In this document: positions 42,893 through 56,095 of the stretch, in pieces | How the letters are laid out: every line of letters starts with the position of its first letter | Position numbering within the stretch: position 1 is the stretch's first letter | NCBI GenBank assembly: GCA_035578175.1 | Contig: JAQMRL010000001.1 | Location: 57,187,553-57,251,552, forward strand | Reading direction: 5' to 3' | Length of the DNA stretch: 64,000 nt | Source: Catonia carolina | Taxonomy: Eukaryota; Arthropoda; Insecta; Hemiptera; Achilidae | The notes under the pieces: model-generated | Databases searched by the model: none | What the model was told of the DNA's origin: nothing | What the model saw: the letters and a program-made list of their open reading frames with translations, nothing else | Translations under genes and position numbers: made by a program

Positions 42893-43175
42893 TGTTGTTG
42901 TTTGTTGTTTAGATCATCAGCCGAAAGACTCTTTTGAATCTCTAGAGGCTTTGCTAAGTAAAACAAGGAGTTAGGTGGTTTACCATTTCCTTCATTACTG
43001 AGTGGAAAAGTATGCTTATCAGCATGGCCGGCCCTCTGAAAAGCATCTACTTTTGGCCCTGCAAATGACACCTTCACTTAATTTACCACAGGGCTTGGCT
43101 GTACAGTGAAATGGATTACTCTCAGAGGAGTCAACTCTGACTAGTGTCTTTTATACCTCTAACTTTTCTGTTGTT
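42893..43175 (+). repeat. Dispersed 'CATCAGCCGAAAG' SINE-like repeat, copy 2
   Basis: The longest clear copy with 46663. It runs from TTGTTGTTTAGATCATCAGC through CTCTAGAGGCTTTGCTAAGT, GGTGGTTTACCATTTCC, ACTGAGTGGAAAAG, CTTATCAGCATG, CTGCAAATGACACCTTCACT and GGCTTGGCTGTACAGTGAAA to TAGTGTCTTTTATACCTC. It is non-coding. Frames at 42711-42974 and 42814-43077 are accidental translations of this repeat. Confidence 0.8.
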
Positions 43176-46100
43176 AAAGATTCAGTGATATAATTGGCTG
43201 ACCATGCAATAAGAAACAGAACTATTTTGTAATATTAGAACTAGCAGATCGAGTGCACATAATTTAACACTCCACCTGCCTGTAATGGACAAAAAATCTT
43301 GATATTGTTGCAACATTCCACTCATACATCGAGTGATTCCTAACGCCATCAGAATTAATATTTTCTGCATGTATAATTAGAATAATTAATGGCTTATTAA
43401 GTACTTAACAAAGTTATTTTACATTAAACCTAAAACAGTGTGATTTTCATTCCCAAATAATTGTGTTATAAGTCAGATAACTTTAAAAGTATAAGACGTA
43501 CATATTGGACCTGCTTTATTTAATTCTGCAGGTTAATAAATATAAGATGCCATGAAATTTTTTACGTAATCAAAGGTTTAAAAGTTTAAGTTCTGTCTCA
43601 TTTTCATCGTAGTAACTGAAGTGAAATCTGAAGTAACTGATGTAAAAGTGAAATCATTCGAGCGCCATATCTCGGTACCGATGCATTTCTTCACTTATGT
43701 TTCTATGTACATTTTTCTTATTCTTGCTATGCTATTAGCTCCCGAGAGATTAAAGTTGAATTTTGAATCATTCAGTAAAGTAAGTATTTGAAAAGAAAAT
43801 TTCTCTGACGATAATAAACATTATGATCTCTCTAAAGAAACAAAGTAATTACTTTAAAAATGTGTTCAAAATAATAGGGCGCAAATTGTAGCCCCACTTC
43901 TCTATTCCATGTTAGTTTCAAGATTAGAAAAGATACTTAAGAAGTAGAGACATATTTCATGAAAAAAAAACTTATTAAAAATTATTCCTAAGTTTCTTTT
44001 GATCACAGATCTTGGGGAGACAAGAACGGTAGCCTTACCCCTCTAATGTCTTTCTTGTCATTTAACACAATCATTATAGTCATCACATTCACAAATTGTA
44101 ACATTTTTGTAGTTGTATATTATTCATTAAAGAAAAGGAGTTCAGAAAACTGACCTTCCTGTTTACAGACTAAAACGATGGTAGAACAATGATTTACTCC
44201 GACTATCATGAAACGCATTTTGAATTAATTTACAAGGAACATCTAATAAATAATTTCATAAACTAATTTTATCAATCCTCATTGATCCAAAAACCCTTAT
44301 TTCATTAGATTTTAGCACTTTATTTTTCATTCCTTGAACGATTTCATCTCAAAATCGATTATTGAACCGATTCGAATTCATTTAAAATTCACGCCATTGT
44401 TAATATCAATTTATCATATCATTTCCTAGTTTAATATAACAATTAAAAATCAAGCCTACGATTATAAATAAAGATTTTTTAAGTTAAAGCAAAAAAATCA
44501 TGGTCAAAACACAGCGCTTTTATCCATAAACTATATTAAAAGAGGTCCTAGAGAACAAAATTCGAGAGTAGTAAAATAATTAAATTTTAAAATCATTTGC
44601 TCAAGACAAATGTTATTATTTCTGAAAAATGGTTTGGTATCTCAATTTTTGAATGTTGTATTTTGCGTCATTTACAAACTCAAAATGTTCACGAAAGAAA
44701 TTATTGAATTTGCTATGACATCGATTTCTTTATATCTCATAATTGACGCAAACCTTATGGATAAAAATATTATTAAAATTTTTTATTAAAGCTTATTAAT
44801 AAAATAAATACCATTATGTTTTTAATAATTTAGTCTACAAACACAGGAGCAACAATTTAAAATAAACATCGTTCTGAAAGGTTGACTCCTCCTGAATTAT
44901 CCTATATTTATTAGTCAATATTTGGCTGTACCTTGTGAGTACAAACAGACGTGACATAGAATTATTATTTTTTATGGAATCGGTGCGTATTTTTACTTAT
45001 TTATTAATTCTTTACAAGAAAACAATCCAACAGGAAGAGAATAAAAGTTTACAGTCAAAAACATTAGCTGAAAACTTACACAAATTATATACAATTACCA
45101 AAATAGGAAGCTAGTTGTACTTGTAAAAACCCTTGTAAATAACATAGGCTTTAATTAAACTGTACATGTTGTACACTATTTATTTCAGTTTGTGTGTAAA
45201 TTTCTGTCTTACGTAGGCTTACGTTTGAATTGGATTAGAAAAGCTCTACTTGGAAATCATAAAATATTTAAAGAGAAACAAAGCGTTTAAAAATATACCA
45301 CAGGTACTAAATTAACTTTCTAAAATAAGGAGTAGAATTAAATTTTTTATTGTAGCTAAAATAGTCGAATATTATAGTGGGTGGTAACTATATTTTTTCT
45401 TTCTCTCTATTCGTTAAACTTTTGGTATATTTAATCTTGAAAATAAAATAATGAAAACTAGAGCGAATATAACGAATTCATAATAACTTTAATCAACTCT
45501 TATCAAGAATCATGTTTATTTCCCATCAACTTTTGCAAACATGAAATGTTCTGTGCAGTAGGCTACGAGTGAATGAAAATTCTTTTGTTTTATTGAACAT
45601 AAGTAATTTTCCGTAGGTTGTAGGTGCCGAATTTTGATTATTTGCAAAACTTTTTTTGACACTTTTTATTGAAAATTTAGTAGTACGCCTATCTGTTATT
45701 ATAGTATTTTAACAATTTCTAAATATGACGCTAAAGTTTCCAAAACTTGAAATAATTGCTAGAGCTTCCAGTCGTCACTACAGTCCTACAATGAGCCAAG
45801 ACAATCTCTTGGCCACAGGCGCGTTTTAAACATCTGCGCTGACTAACCGGTTATAAACTTGATAACATTTTCTCTGCGGCTTCTCCTTCAACATAATTTT
45901 CTTAAAATAAGGTTAATTCAGTTAAGTTAATATCCTACTATAAATATATTTTCCGTTTTAACATAATAATAAGGCAACGCTAAAAATGTTGTCGCAGCTA
46001 AATAATTTTCTTGATTCAGACAAAATTAACAATCAGTTATAATTTAACTTTTAGAAAAATAGTTGTAAAATAATTGAATAACAATAACGTCAGTAGAAAA

Positions 46101-46662
46101 GTGTCCAGCTTCTCTAAAAATTAAAGACAATAATATTATTGATATACAATATTGCTACCTGAGGAGGTTGCAAATTTAAAGACAGCATAAAATTAATATC
46201 TACACGTAAATAACAAACAACTAACTTACATGGTATTAGAAATCAAAACAAGATAATAACTCCATAAAATAACTACAAACAAAGATTATTTACATTTTTA
46301 ACGGTAGCTATAAAAAAGTTGATACCTAAAATTAATTTTAAAAATTATAATTAATGATGGTTTTACATTATAAACTATATAGACTACAATTTTCGCATAT
46401 TTATGAAATGTTAGTAACATTAAGTTTATTGTGCCACTACATAATAACATTACATTAACAAATTTTCATACAGGCCTGAAGGTGGCAAATACAAATTTTA
46501 TTTTCTTTCAATTATACAATTACGGGGAACTTATTGTACTAATAACAACTTATTAATCCTACAGCGGTTTTTAAATAATGCTTTTCGAAACATCAGTTAC
46601 TTAATGATATTCACGATTATATTAATATGCCAACGATCAACAATGAAATCAGAGTATTTAAC
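43176..46662. other. Non-coding stretch
   Basis: Long AT-rich region. No repeats, tRNA-like boxes or convincing frames were recognised on either strand. Confidence 0.5.
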
Positions 46663-46950
46663 CTGTTGTTTAGGTCAACAGCCGAAAGCTGGTTTGAACC
46701 TCTAGAGGTTTACTAAGTAAAAACGAGGAGTGAGGTGATTTACTATTGTCTATCTCACCGAGTTTAAAGAGCATGCTTATCAGCATGTTATAACATTGTC
46801 TCTGTCCTCCGAAAAGCACTTACTTTTCAACTTACAAATGACACCTTCACATTCACAACAGGGTCTGGCTGTATAGTGAAATTCATTACTCTCACAGGAG
46901 ATAACTCAGAGTAGTGTCATTTACACCTCAACCCCTTCTGCTCTTCAATA
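46663..46950 (+). repeat. Dispersed 'CATCAGCCGAAAG' SINE-like repeat, copy 3
   Basis: Begins CTGTTGTTTAGGTCAACAGC and follows the same block order as 6224 and 42893 up to GTAGTGTCATTTACACCTCA, with a short insertion around 46785-46800. Confidence 0.8.
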
Positions 46951-48408
46951 GTTCTTTCATATAGATTTAACTTATGTTATCAAAATTGTCTTTACAATTA
47001 ACAGAATTAAAAAGTGATTTTGTGTGACTTCTATAGTGTTTTTATAATTCGTATTTACTCAATCAATCGAAAAATTAACGTTAAATGGAAAATTTCGTGA
47101 GTGAATCCCACTGAATTTTAACTATAATGTAGTATTAGAGATTCCCGCGTGAGTTAAAGGAAACTCCATCTACACTATCATTAGGTGAAAAACAGCCAGT
47201 CGTATAAAGAAAAGGAATAAATGAATAAACTTATGTTAAACAGAAATAATTACAATCTGTAGATAACTAAAAAGTGATTGTATTACGATTAGTTCCATTC
47301 GTTTAATACGTTGTAACCGATTGTCTATTTTTCGTTTAATTACTTTTACTATTGCACTTCCTTGTATCGTTTGCGTTATCTCTCCTGGCTTCTCTCTGTC
47401 TCTTCGTTAGTGCTCAGCCTTTAGTACTACAATTGCGCGTAGTTGTTCAACCTGTTAGCTGCTTCTACTTAAAATTGGATTTGTATATTTGTTTACAATG
47501 AAAGTATTTAAATTATTATTGTTTTGTTTTTGTTATGATTTTACTTATGACGTTTCAACGTTTACTTGATTTTTTTTACAGTACGATTACCAATTTTTAT
47601 AAGGTAAGTAATACCGTTTTTATTCGCTTTTTAATTTTTGCTATTTCGAATGCCGACTGCGGCCATTGAGCATAATATTCCTTATTGCACTTGTGCTGTC
47701 TTAACGCCAGTTATTTATTTTAAATATAGTATTTTTTATAATTACTTTGTAATTTTGGTTGCTAGCAATTTCTTTCGGAAAATTTTGTTAACATGATATA
47801 CAGCAAAAATATACTATAAATAATCGTATACGTTTATTTATTTTCTGTATATTTTACTATCACCGTGAATAAAATTTATGATATTTATTTGGTTAAATTG
47901 TTAATTAATGTTGTATTTGTTTACTGTCCCATGGTTAGTTGAGGTGAACGTGTATGTCTATATGTGCAACAGCATGCAAGTTTTATAGATGATTTTGGAA
48001 AACAAAAGGCCTAAATTTTTAATATAATTTTATTTAAATTTATTGCCGCCTGCTTTTATTTAATGTACAATTTAATCTCTAAAGTATTGCTAAATCTGTT
48101 AATTTGTATTTTTTTTTAAATGTTTTTTGTTGTTTTTATTTTTTTCTTAGTTTACGGTTAGACGCATTTAGTTTATGTCCAGAGTTCCAGTTTGAATCTG
48201 ATGTGGAGTTTTTTTGAACTATTCCAAGTTTTTTATATTTTGAAGGGAACAGTCAACTAATGCCAAGAAGAGCAAAAAATGTGTAAGAATGTCACTTAAT
48301 TTTTTTTTTATAAAGAACAAGCCAGCAAAGGGCAATGTTGACCACGTTCATTCTGGTATTTTCATCTTATAATTTAATTATTATTAGACCTACTAATTAA
48401 GTTCGAAG

Positions 48409-48410
<2 letters not shown>

Positions 48411-48450
<40 letters not shown>
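48411..48450. repeat. (AT)20 microsatellite
   Basis: Uninterrupted AT units. Confidence 0.95.
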
Positions 48451-48452
<2 letters not shown>

Positions 48453-50840
48453 ATATAATTTTTTATTTCATAATATTCAAATTTGATTAAATATGACTTA
48501 ACTTAAGGCTATTATTATTATTTATAATTTTATTTATTCTGTATTTCTATTTTTTGTTGAAAAATTGTATTATGGGGTATGCGCATACTTGAATTTGATT
48601 TATATATGATCGTTTTGTGTGGCCAAACCTATACTTAAACTTTTTTGTTTGATTAAAAATCATATTTTGTGTCTAATTTTAGTTGTTCTTCTTGCTCAGT
48701 CCGTTCTAACAGTTGTAGCCTCATTGGACAAAGTGACAGTAGTCATAGATTTCCAATGAAAAATGGAATGAGATATAAAAAGTAAATAAAAAAGTAAATA
48801 GTATTCATATTGGTTGTAATAAAATAAATTTAATTAACTGGAAAAAATAACTAGTGTAACTAATTAAAAATTTCTAGAGCTGAATATAAAAAGTGACTTT
48901 TTCATATGACTTGAAACGAAAATGCAGGGTTTTAAAGTTCACGTACGAGTGCTGTTTTACATAATACTAGATACTGATTTCCAACTGACTGTTTGTAACA
49001 GTGCAGACACTAATTCATTCACACGGTAACTGAAAATGAAGGTAACTAAAAAACGCAATTATCACGGTACTATAATCATGAATTATGTTGTATCTATTCA
49101 ATACAGTTTCTCTTTTTGAATTATTTCCCCTTTATTCAAATGACTTTTTCGAAACTCAATTGAAATGCAAAAATTGAAACAAAACTACAAAAGATATGAT
49201 ATTTAACGGTAATAAAGACCTTATTTTAATAAGTTTCGGATTATACTAACTTTATAATAAACAATAAAAATTATTCCACAGAAATTGTAATTCGTAGAGG
49301 TAGTTAATTTCATTTTATAACAAGTAAAAAAAAATTTTCAGAAATTAAATATAAAAATTTAAAAAAAACTTAGAAGACGTGGCTTGCTCTGCTTGTACTG
49401 TTTTCGCTTCTCCTACTCCTGTGCATCGAAACTATTCCTCTACTGTCGATCCGGCTGTTATTCATCACTGACGCTGCTGCAATTTTCACAAAGTGGCGGT
49501 CAGAGGGACAACTCTTTTCCAGTTTTAATTTGGCGCAAACGCAAAAGAAAATTTTTATTTTATTTTTCTATTAAAGTTAAATAAGGTGGAGGATGAGAAT
49601 ATTCTACTACAAAATCTCTTTGGAATTCATCAAAGGGAAACCAAAACCAAACTTTGATACAACAGCTTAATTTTGTAAAAGTTATTTTAATTTCATGCAT
49701 CAATCAAATCGAATAAAATTTACAGTTTCCTCCGGACTATCCCAGTTAGTTACCTTGCAAAAGACAAGTTTATTTACTTAAGACTTACTGATCCAATAAG
49801 TTACTTGGTACGGTAACTAAGTGGTAGTAAACCTTGAAATGCACAATCAGTTTCCTTTTGAATTTCCAAACGAGTTATCCCAATACCCAACAAAGGAAGT
49901 GAAGAAGTTCGAAGGTGTCCAAAAGTTTCCGAGTGTAAATAAGAGCTGAATAAAAATTACACCAAATTTTTACATCTATGCTGTGGAGAACCGTATTCAA
50001 ACCGTTCTGAACAAAGAGTATCCCGATATGGAGCGCTTCTAGTAGCTCTAGTACCATAATTATTCAGCGTTTTTTGTCGTTAAATTTTGTAGCTTTAACA
50101 TCTTCGCCCTTGTATATGAGAAACAACCATATTCACATTGATCTATTTCAACGGTTAAAGAATAAATTTTAAAACGTAGAAAAAATTTGGTAATTTAATA
50201 AATAAACAAGTAAACTTTATAATGAACTAAAATAAAAAATAACTGTAATACATCAGAAACCTATCGTATTCATAGATAATATTATCACTGACGCACTGGT
50301 ATCCTTGTGTAGGTGAAATATTTGTACAAGTAGCTCGTGGAAAATGCGATTCGGCGATACTTTACTGCAACTTTCAATCTCACAATGACATGACGCAAAG
50401 TCTAGTAAGAAAGACGATGGTAAATTACTTCAGCATTACTTTAATTAAGTAAACTCGTATGGTTTAAACCACCCTATTTGCTGTTGACTTTAAGTAGCGA
50501 ATTAGGTACAGAAGAGCTTTCATGCTTACGATTTCTTAACACTGGAAAAGTGAAATTTAAAAATTCAAAATATTTATTAACCAATGTTGACTGGATTTAT
50601 ATTTGGTATCATAGTGTGGTTTTGTAATGTACTGTAGATGTGCAGTAGATTTACAGTGTTTTTATATTTACGGTGGGTGAGAAACTTCATTATTGAATCA
50701 ATAAAGTTCAAAACCATCGCTAAATAATATGTAAAGTGAAAGAGCATGAGGTTAAAGCAAACATCCTTAGTTGACAATACATAACAAACTGTTTGAAACA
50801 GCGGGAAATATTCACCGAAATTCAACTACTGATATTATAC

Positions 50841-50858
50841 ATATATATATATATATAT
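50841..50858. repeat. (AT)9 microsatellite
   Basis: Short uninterrupted AT run. Confidence 0.9.
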
Positions 50859-52067
50859 TCTGAACGTTGGATTATTGTGTTCAGAAGCAAAGGAATTGTA
50901 CTTCGTACTAAACAACGAGAAACCGTAAATAAGATTACTATTGTGAAGCTTAAAGCAGACAAGTCGATTATGACTTGAAGCTTATGAATTTTATACCAAG
51001 TAAGTTCTCCGTAGGCCTACGTTAAAGCTAGGCTGTATAAGCTATTTAGGAGCTTACCTTTATTATCCATTAAAGCGTTAGTCAAGTGCTAAGAATATAT
51101 AGCAATAAACAGAGCTACTCTGTTTTATGTCAGTTTTAAATTTATATTGTCTCACATCATAAATGAAAAGTATATTCCACGAGTATATTCTGATCTAAAT
51201 GGTTAATTTAATTACAAAATAACATTTTTAGAATATTATTAACCTTATGTTTTTATAACGACTACAATAACAATAAATTATCTTTTAATTCTACGAAAGA
51301 TTTCCAGGAACTGGAATTAGAATTTACATTAAAGCAAAGTAAGTACTTTGACGTATCATTCAGAAGTATCGAGATACTACGTTTCGTTTTGTTTGTAAAA
51401 TTTTCCTTTAATCGATCAACTGTATTATTGTATCTATTTCTAATACGAGTATATGAAAGAATCCTTTGAGCAGCACCACATGAACTCAACTGCTCCTCAT
51501 GTGTTTCGGTATATAAGAGATCATCATAAAACACATTATATGAACTTTATTACCGTTTTTATTTATTTACTACATTATATGACTTTATTTATTACCGACT
51601 ATTATATATATTTACGAAATAAATAAACATTTACCATTTAAATTAAATTTTATTTGAAAGTACCTCTTTACAAATTCTTACTTAAACCAATGTGGATGTA
51701 CGGATGTCTCTGATCAGAGAATCTCAGCTAAACCCTCGGTTTTACTTTAGCTATGTTTTCAATAAAAAAATTATAAGTTCAGTGTTTTACGCTTTATTAA
51801 TTTAACTCTAATTAAAGTTTAACTTTATTAGGTATACACTCTACACAGATCTTAACATTCCTTGCATAAGTACAACAATACACCAGATATCCCAGCGATT
51901 AAATCGAAGTTCATAATAAAGTTAGGTTCAAAATGAAATTCATAATAAGTTTAAGATATGGAATTCTTTAGAAGTTTTGTGAAGATCAAAATGCATTAAT
52001 ACGTTAATAATAACCAAGAACGTCGTTACTAATCTTAAACGATGACAATATTACAATATTATTATTC

Positions 52068-52068
<1 letters not shown>

Positions 52069-52099
<31 letters not shown>

Positions 52100-52129
52100 T
52101 TATAAATAATAATAATAATAATAATAACA
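52069..52129. repeat. (AAT)n microsatellite
   Basis: About 20 AAT units with one interruption (TTATA) in the middle. Confidence 0.93.
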
Positions 52130-53589
52130 ATAGTATTATTATACTAAAATATTATTTTGTACTAAACCAGAAAGCTAATTTTTGTTTTACTACCGAGACA
52201 CATTTACGCAATTGAAGTAAATTAAACGGGTTTTCGCTTAAAAAAACAAAAATTATTATTTTAAGATGTATCTAAAATTTAAATGAGGTTGTTAGTTAAT
52301 TATTGTTATTATGGAGGTTCATTTATTATAAAAAAACTTTAACTGGACCCAATAATTTTTAAATATAATTTTTATTAGCCAAGAAAAAAGTAAGGTGTTT
52401 GAATACTAAGTAGAATATCAAACCAAAGTTCCATAGATCTTGAACTGTATAACCTACTCATGGTGAGAAATGTTAGTGCATAAATCTTTTTGAAATATAT
52501 TTTATATACATGGGAGAAAACCGATGAGTTTATTGTATGGAGAAAGAATCTCTTTACAGAATAAATAAAGCAGCTGAGAGTTGTCGTAAAAGAATAAGGG
52601 CATCAGATATTTATTGCCAACCATTTTCAAATCTCCAATCGGTGATATTTTTTTATCACGAACAGAAAGTAAAAGATTGAGACTCTATGTGTGCGTCTTC
52701 TCGTGAAATCGCTCATACTATATTAAAAAGGGAAGAAAAGTCTTACATAAGATAAAAAAAAATTCGGTAAAAAATGTATGTGATTTGTAAGTAGTAAAGA
52801 AAATGTAATTCAGTACGTATGATATGACTGTAGAAACACAAATATATATTTTAGCAAGCTAAAGGAACGGCAGTACAGAAGAAAATACGGTGTACGGTTT
52901 ACACATAATAAAAGCTTACCTTCAGGCATTATAAACAGACATCCGGTTAAAGGCGTTTTATTAAGCTCATATTAACTGTGTAGAAGCACACGCTTTAGCT
53001 GTTCGTTCGAATCTCTAGAAACGTTTGTTTTTTTATATTGCAGCAAACTCTACATTTTTTTCTAGAATGGAATAATAAGGAGATTGGTTTACTTTAATTA
53101 TCATAAGTAAAGAATTGAAGGTACGTATTTCGTCGTCTATTACGTCTGTTGCCTTTCCAAGTTACTTTAACATAAATCTATAGGTGTCTTCATTTTAGTC
53201 CTGCGTGTCGCATGAATTGTCTAAAATTGAGGTAGCCAGATGATTTTAATCTTCTCTAGTGTTATGTACTGAATTTGTTTATAATTTCGAATTTTAAAAT
53301 TTATTTTAAAATAAATAATGCAGGCAGACGTTGGTAGGGAGACAAATAATAAATAGCTAATGTAGACGTTGAACTGTAGGAATGCTTAAACCTCTTCATA
53401 TTGTTTGTCTTGTATGCTGTAATAGTACTGACTAATTTAGATTGAAGTCTTCACATGATCTCTTTGTTCAAAAGCTTGCTGACCCCATAATTATATCGAA
53501 TTGGTTTGGGAATAGTTTTGTATAATAATAGTTTATTGTTTAATAAATATGTTAACCATTTACTGAGAATCAAAAAACCATTGTGAAAC

Positions 53590-53850
53590 GTTATCTCACG
53601 AGTCAGCTGTTTAAAAGCTGATTTTTGGAGACGAAGGTTCCGTGGTTCAAATCCTAGTACTAAAGGTTCTAACTTTTCATGGATTTGAATACTAGACTGT
53701 GTTTACCGGTGTACTTTGAAGGTTGGGGTTCAGTTAACCGTACTTTCTCAGGAATAGTCGATCTGAGTCTGTACTAGACTACGACATCTCGTTTATACGT
53801 CATACACATCATCCTCATCTCATTGGGTTGCTTATTGTTCTTGAATTGAA
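53590..53850 (+). mobile_element. Longer tRNA-derived SINE
   Basis: A tRNA-like region ends in box B GGTTCAAATCC (53644-53654). It is followed by GGATTTGAATACTAGACTG, ACCGGTGTACTTTGAAGGTT, GGTTCAGTTAACCG, TCTCAGGAATAGTCGATCTG and GTACTAGACTACG, finishing near CATACACATCATCCTCAT. This order of blocks resembles, from memory, a tRNA-derived SINE family common in insects. Box A is degenerate. It is non-coding, and no second copy lies in the window. Confidence 0.65.
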
Positions 53851-53899
53851 TATATTGCAACATACTCACATTAGCGATTAAAAACACAAAACAATTTTT

Positions 53900-54085
53900 A
53901 TGTGCGATTTTTGTTTCATTTTTTCACTTGCCACTTATACTGACAGTCTTGTATTAATCCAGTTGTTTTAAACGCTCAGACACGGTAGTTGGAACTTCTT
54001 GAAAAAACTGAATGACAGTATCATCTGCAAAGTCGGCTGTGGTAGTGTTCCTCTCATTAGCAGTGTAGGTAAGAAACTTATTTGA
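53900..54085 (-). pseudogene. LINE reverse transcriptase fragment (FADD motif)
   Basis: On the minus strand, YTANERNTTTADFADDTVIQ (FADDT codons at 54017-54031) is followed by a degenerate SERLKQL, equivalent to the 'LQxHL' segment. This is the Jockey RT motif C region with both catalytic Asp residues retained. Stops flank it on both sides, and no other RT motif survives. Confidence 0.65.
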
Positions 54086-54358
54086 GATAAAAGTTATCAT
54101 GCTGCAATCAATTACGCCTGTTTAGATGATATAAAGTTAAGCAAAAAGATTTCAATGTAATGTTTTCACTCGAAGATTGAACGTCCAAAAGCATTGTAAT
54201 TTCAATTTACACAATAAACGTTGTACGAAAATATTAAAAATTCAGTCACAGTGTTTCTTTTATACGATAGTTATACTGCTAAGATAAATGTTAACTACTC
54301 AAACAAACTAATGCAAAGAAAACAAATTACGGATGTTTTGGTTATAAAGCGATAAATA

Positions 54359-55317
54359 CGAGGGTAGGCTGATAAGTAATGCACACATGCTTGTAGAAGA
54401 CGAACAAAAAGAAATAGCAAGATGGGGTAAATAACAAATTAAAGTACAAATCTTAACCTACCAAATTATCTATTTATTTTTCAATATAGTCACCGTTAAG
54501 CATTACACATTTCTCCCAACGTTTAACAAGTTTTTTCATTCCGTCACTGAAAAATTCTTCCGACTTTCCTCGAACCCAGGACGCAATAGCTGCCTTCACC
54601 TCATTGTCCGAGCTGTAATGATTACCCTTAAGGTCTCTCTTCAGTAGAGGAAAAAAATAAAAATCGCAAGGCGCAAGGTCGGGAGAATACGGAGGGTGTA
54701 AAATTGGTTGAAACTTCAGGTTTCTCAGAGCCTCTCCAGTTGCACGCGAAGTGTGTGGACGAGCATTGTCGTGTTGCAAAATTATTGGCGCCAGGTTGCC
54801 TCTAACACGACAAACTCGACGTCGGAGGTGTTTCAGAGTCTGTATATACTGAGCAGAATTTACCGTTGCCCCTCGTTCCAGATAATCAGTCACATAAACT
54901 CGGCGAGCATCCCAAAACACAGTCAAAAGAATTTTTTTTGCGGACGGTTGTGTTTTGAACTTTTTCACAACAGGAGAATGTGGATGACGATATTCAGCGC
55001 TCTGCCTTTTTTCTTCGGGACCTATCAACAGTATCGTCACAATAAACAGCCTTTAAACGACGATAAATCTCACTAGGATTCACTTTCTCAGCAGTTAAAA
55101 ATTCGATAACAGCGCGTTGTTTAATTCTCGTTGACATAGCACCAGAACACGACGCCATACTTCCACTACTCAAAACAAACTGAATGAAAGCAACGCCTTC
55201 AAACTGCGCAGGCTTGTAGAGGAGAAATAGTACTTCCACATGCCACCAGGCGCGCTACTGAAGTTTATTTAGTTGTCTTCTACAAGCATGTGTGCATTAC
55301 TTATCAGCCTACCCTCG
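54359..55317 (-). mobile_element. mariner element, internally deleted, perfect 43-bp TIRs
   Basis: Terminal inverted repeats at 54359-54401 and 55275-55317, starting CGAGGGTAGGCTGATAAGTA, are identical over 43 bp and are bounded by TA on both sides. Total length is 959 bp, against about 1.3 kb for a complete mariner. The transposase on the minus strand has lost a central block. The perfect TIRs suggest recent mobilisation or strong similarity to an active relative. It is non-autonomous. Confidence 0.96.
54474..55158 (-). pseudogene. mariner transposase with central deletion
   Basis: The start is set at ATG 55158 (Met-Ala-Ser-Cys-Ser). The N-terminal helix-turn-helix IKQRAVIEFLTAEKVNPSEI is intact up to DDTVDRS near 55020. 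There the sequence jumps, with a change of frame, to PEEKRQSAEYRHPHSP. The deletion removes the second half of the DNA-binding domain and the TGDETW segment with the first catalytic Asp. The C-terminal part is open: LQHDNARPHTS holds the second Asp and YSPDLAPCDFYFFPLL the third, with 34 residues between them (DD34D). It ends at 54474. No active enzyme could be produced. It might still bind TIRs if translated, but the frames do not join. Confidence 0.93.
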
Positions 55318-55319
55318 TA

Positions 55320-55985
55320 TATAAACTTAAAAATTATGGAAATATTATTTGTTTCTCAAAACATTTGTTGAAACAGAAACACTTTACAATTTATTCTAAT
55401 ACCGCAGAACACCTTGAGAATATTTTATGAGGTCATTTCCTGATCCTGATAATTTCTTCATAAGAAGCTCAGGCGTATTTTTCTTTAATTTGTTAACGGT
55501 TTTTCTAAACTATAAATAAACTCAATGAACGTGTTACTAATTCGGTGTCCCATAAACTATGAATTTTATAAGTTGAAACTTGAAATGAGTTTATATGTAT
55601 ATTGGTTTATTACGATTGGAGTTGGTTGTTAGCTGGTAAATTTGTACGTGGCAAATTATATTGACCGTACAATAATTTTCCGTTAATAGGAATTTCATAA
55701 TATATCATGATTTATAACTTCACGTTTGATTAAATTCGCTCGTCCAGTAATTTACTTATTGATGGAATCACTACTGCATCACGGTTAACTATGATTTTCA
55801 TTATTGGTATTTCAATTAGATTTTACAATGTCGTGTTATTACTAATAATAACAACAATTTTTAAAAAATATTTCTTATTTTATTAATTTTTGCTACCATA
55901 TCGAACAGTAAAGCTTTAATCACGAAATGGCATTAATGTTACGATGTGTTCCTATGCACATACACACGATTTAAAAAGAAATTAC
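55320..55985. other. Non-coding stretch
   Basis: AT-rich, nothing recognised. Confidence 0.5.
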
Positions 55986-55992
55986 ACAATAA

Positions 55993-56095
55993 TCCAAACC
56001 AGCTCATTGTTGATCTAGACAAACCAGATTTACCAACTGCCCCTATACTAAGACTGAAACGACTCTGGAGTAGGGATATCATAAGACCTCAAAAT
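55993..56095 (+). pseudogene. Possible LINE ORF2 extreme C-terminus
   Basis: A plus-strand frame of about 34 codons (NPNQLIVDLDKPDLP, then RLKRLWSRDI) resembles the HPNxLAxxLLD...RLKRxxPxDL tail of Jockey ORF2 seen at 21645, 56290 and 56930. It is followed by a stop. It is short, so the call is tentative. Confidence 0.35.

Larger units (their letters stand above)
46951..53589. other. Non-coding stretch with microsatellites
   Basis: Long AT-rich region. Holds the (AT)n and (AAT)n repeats listed separately. Short frames (49384-49584, 50577-50825, 51262-51534 and others) show no motif. No gene could be supported. Confidence 0.5.

Noticed and set aside
52980..53030. TTCGTTCGAATCTCTAG as a tRNA-type B box
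   Set aside because: No A box upstream at suitable distance and no tRNA folding.
54708..55076. Plus-strand 122-codon frame across the mariner
   Set aside because: Shadow of the minus-strand transposase.
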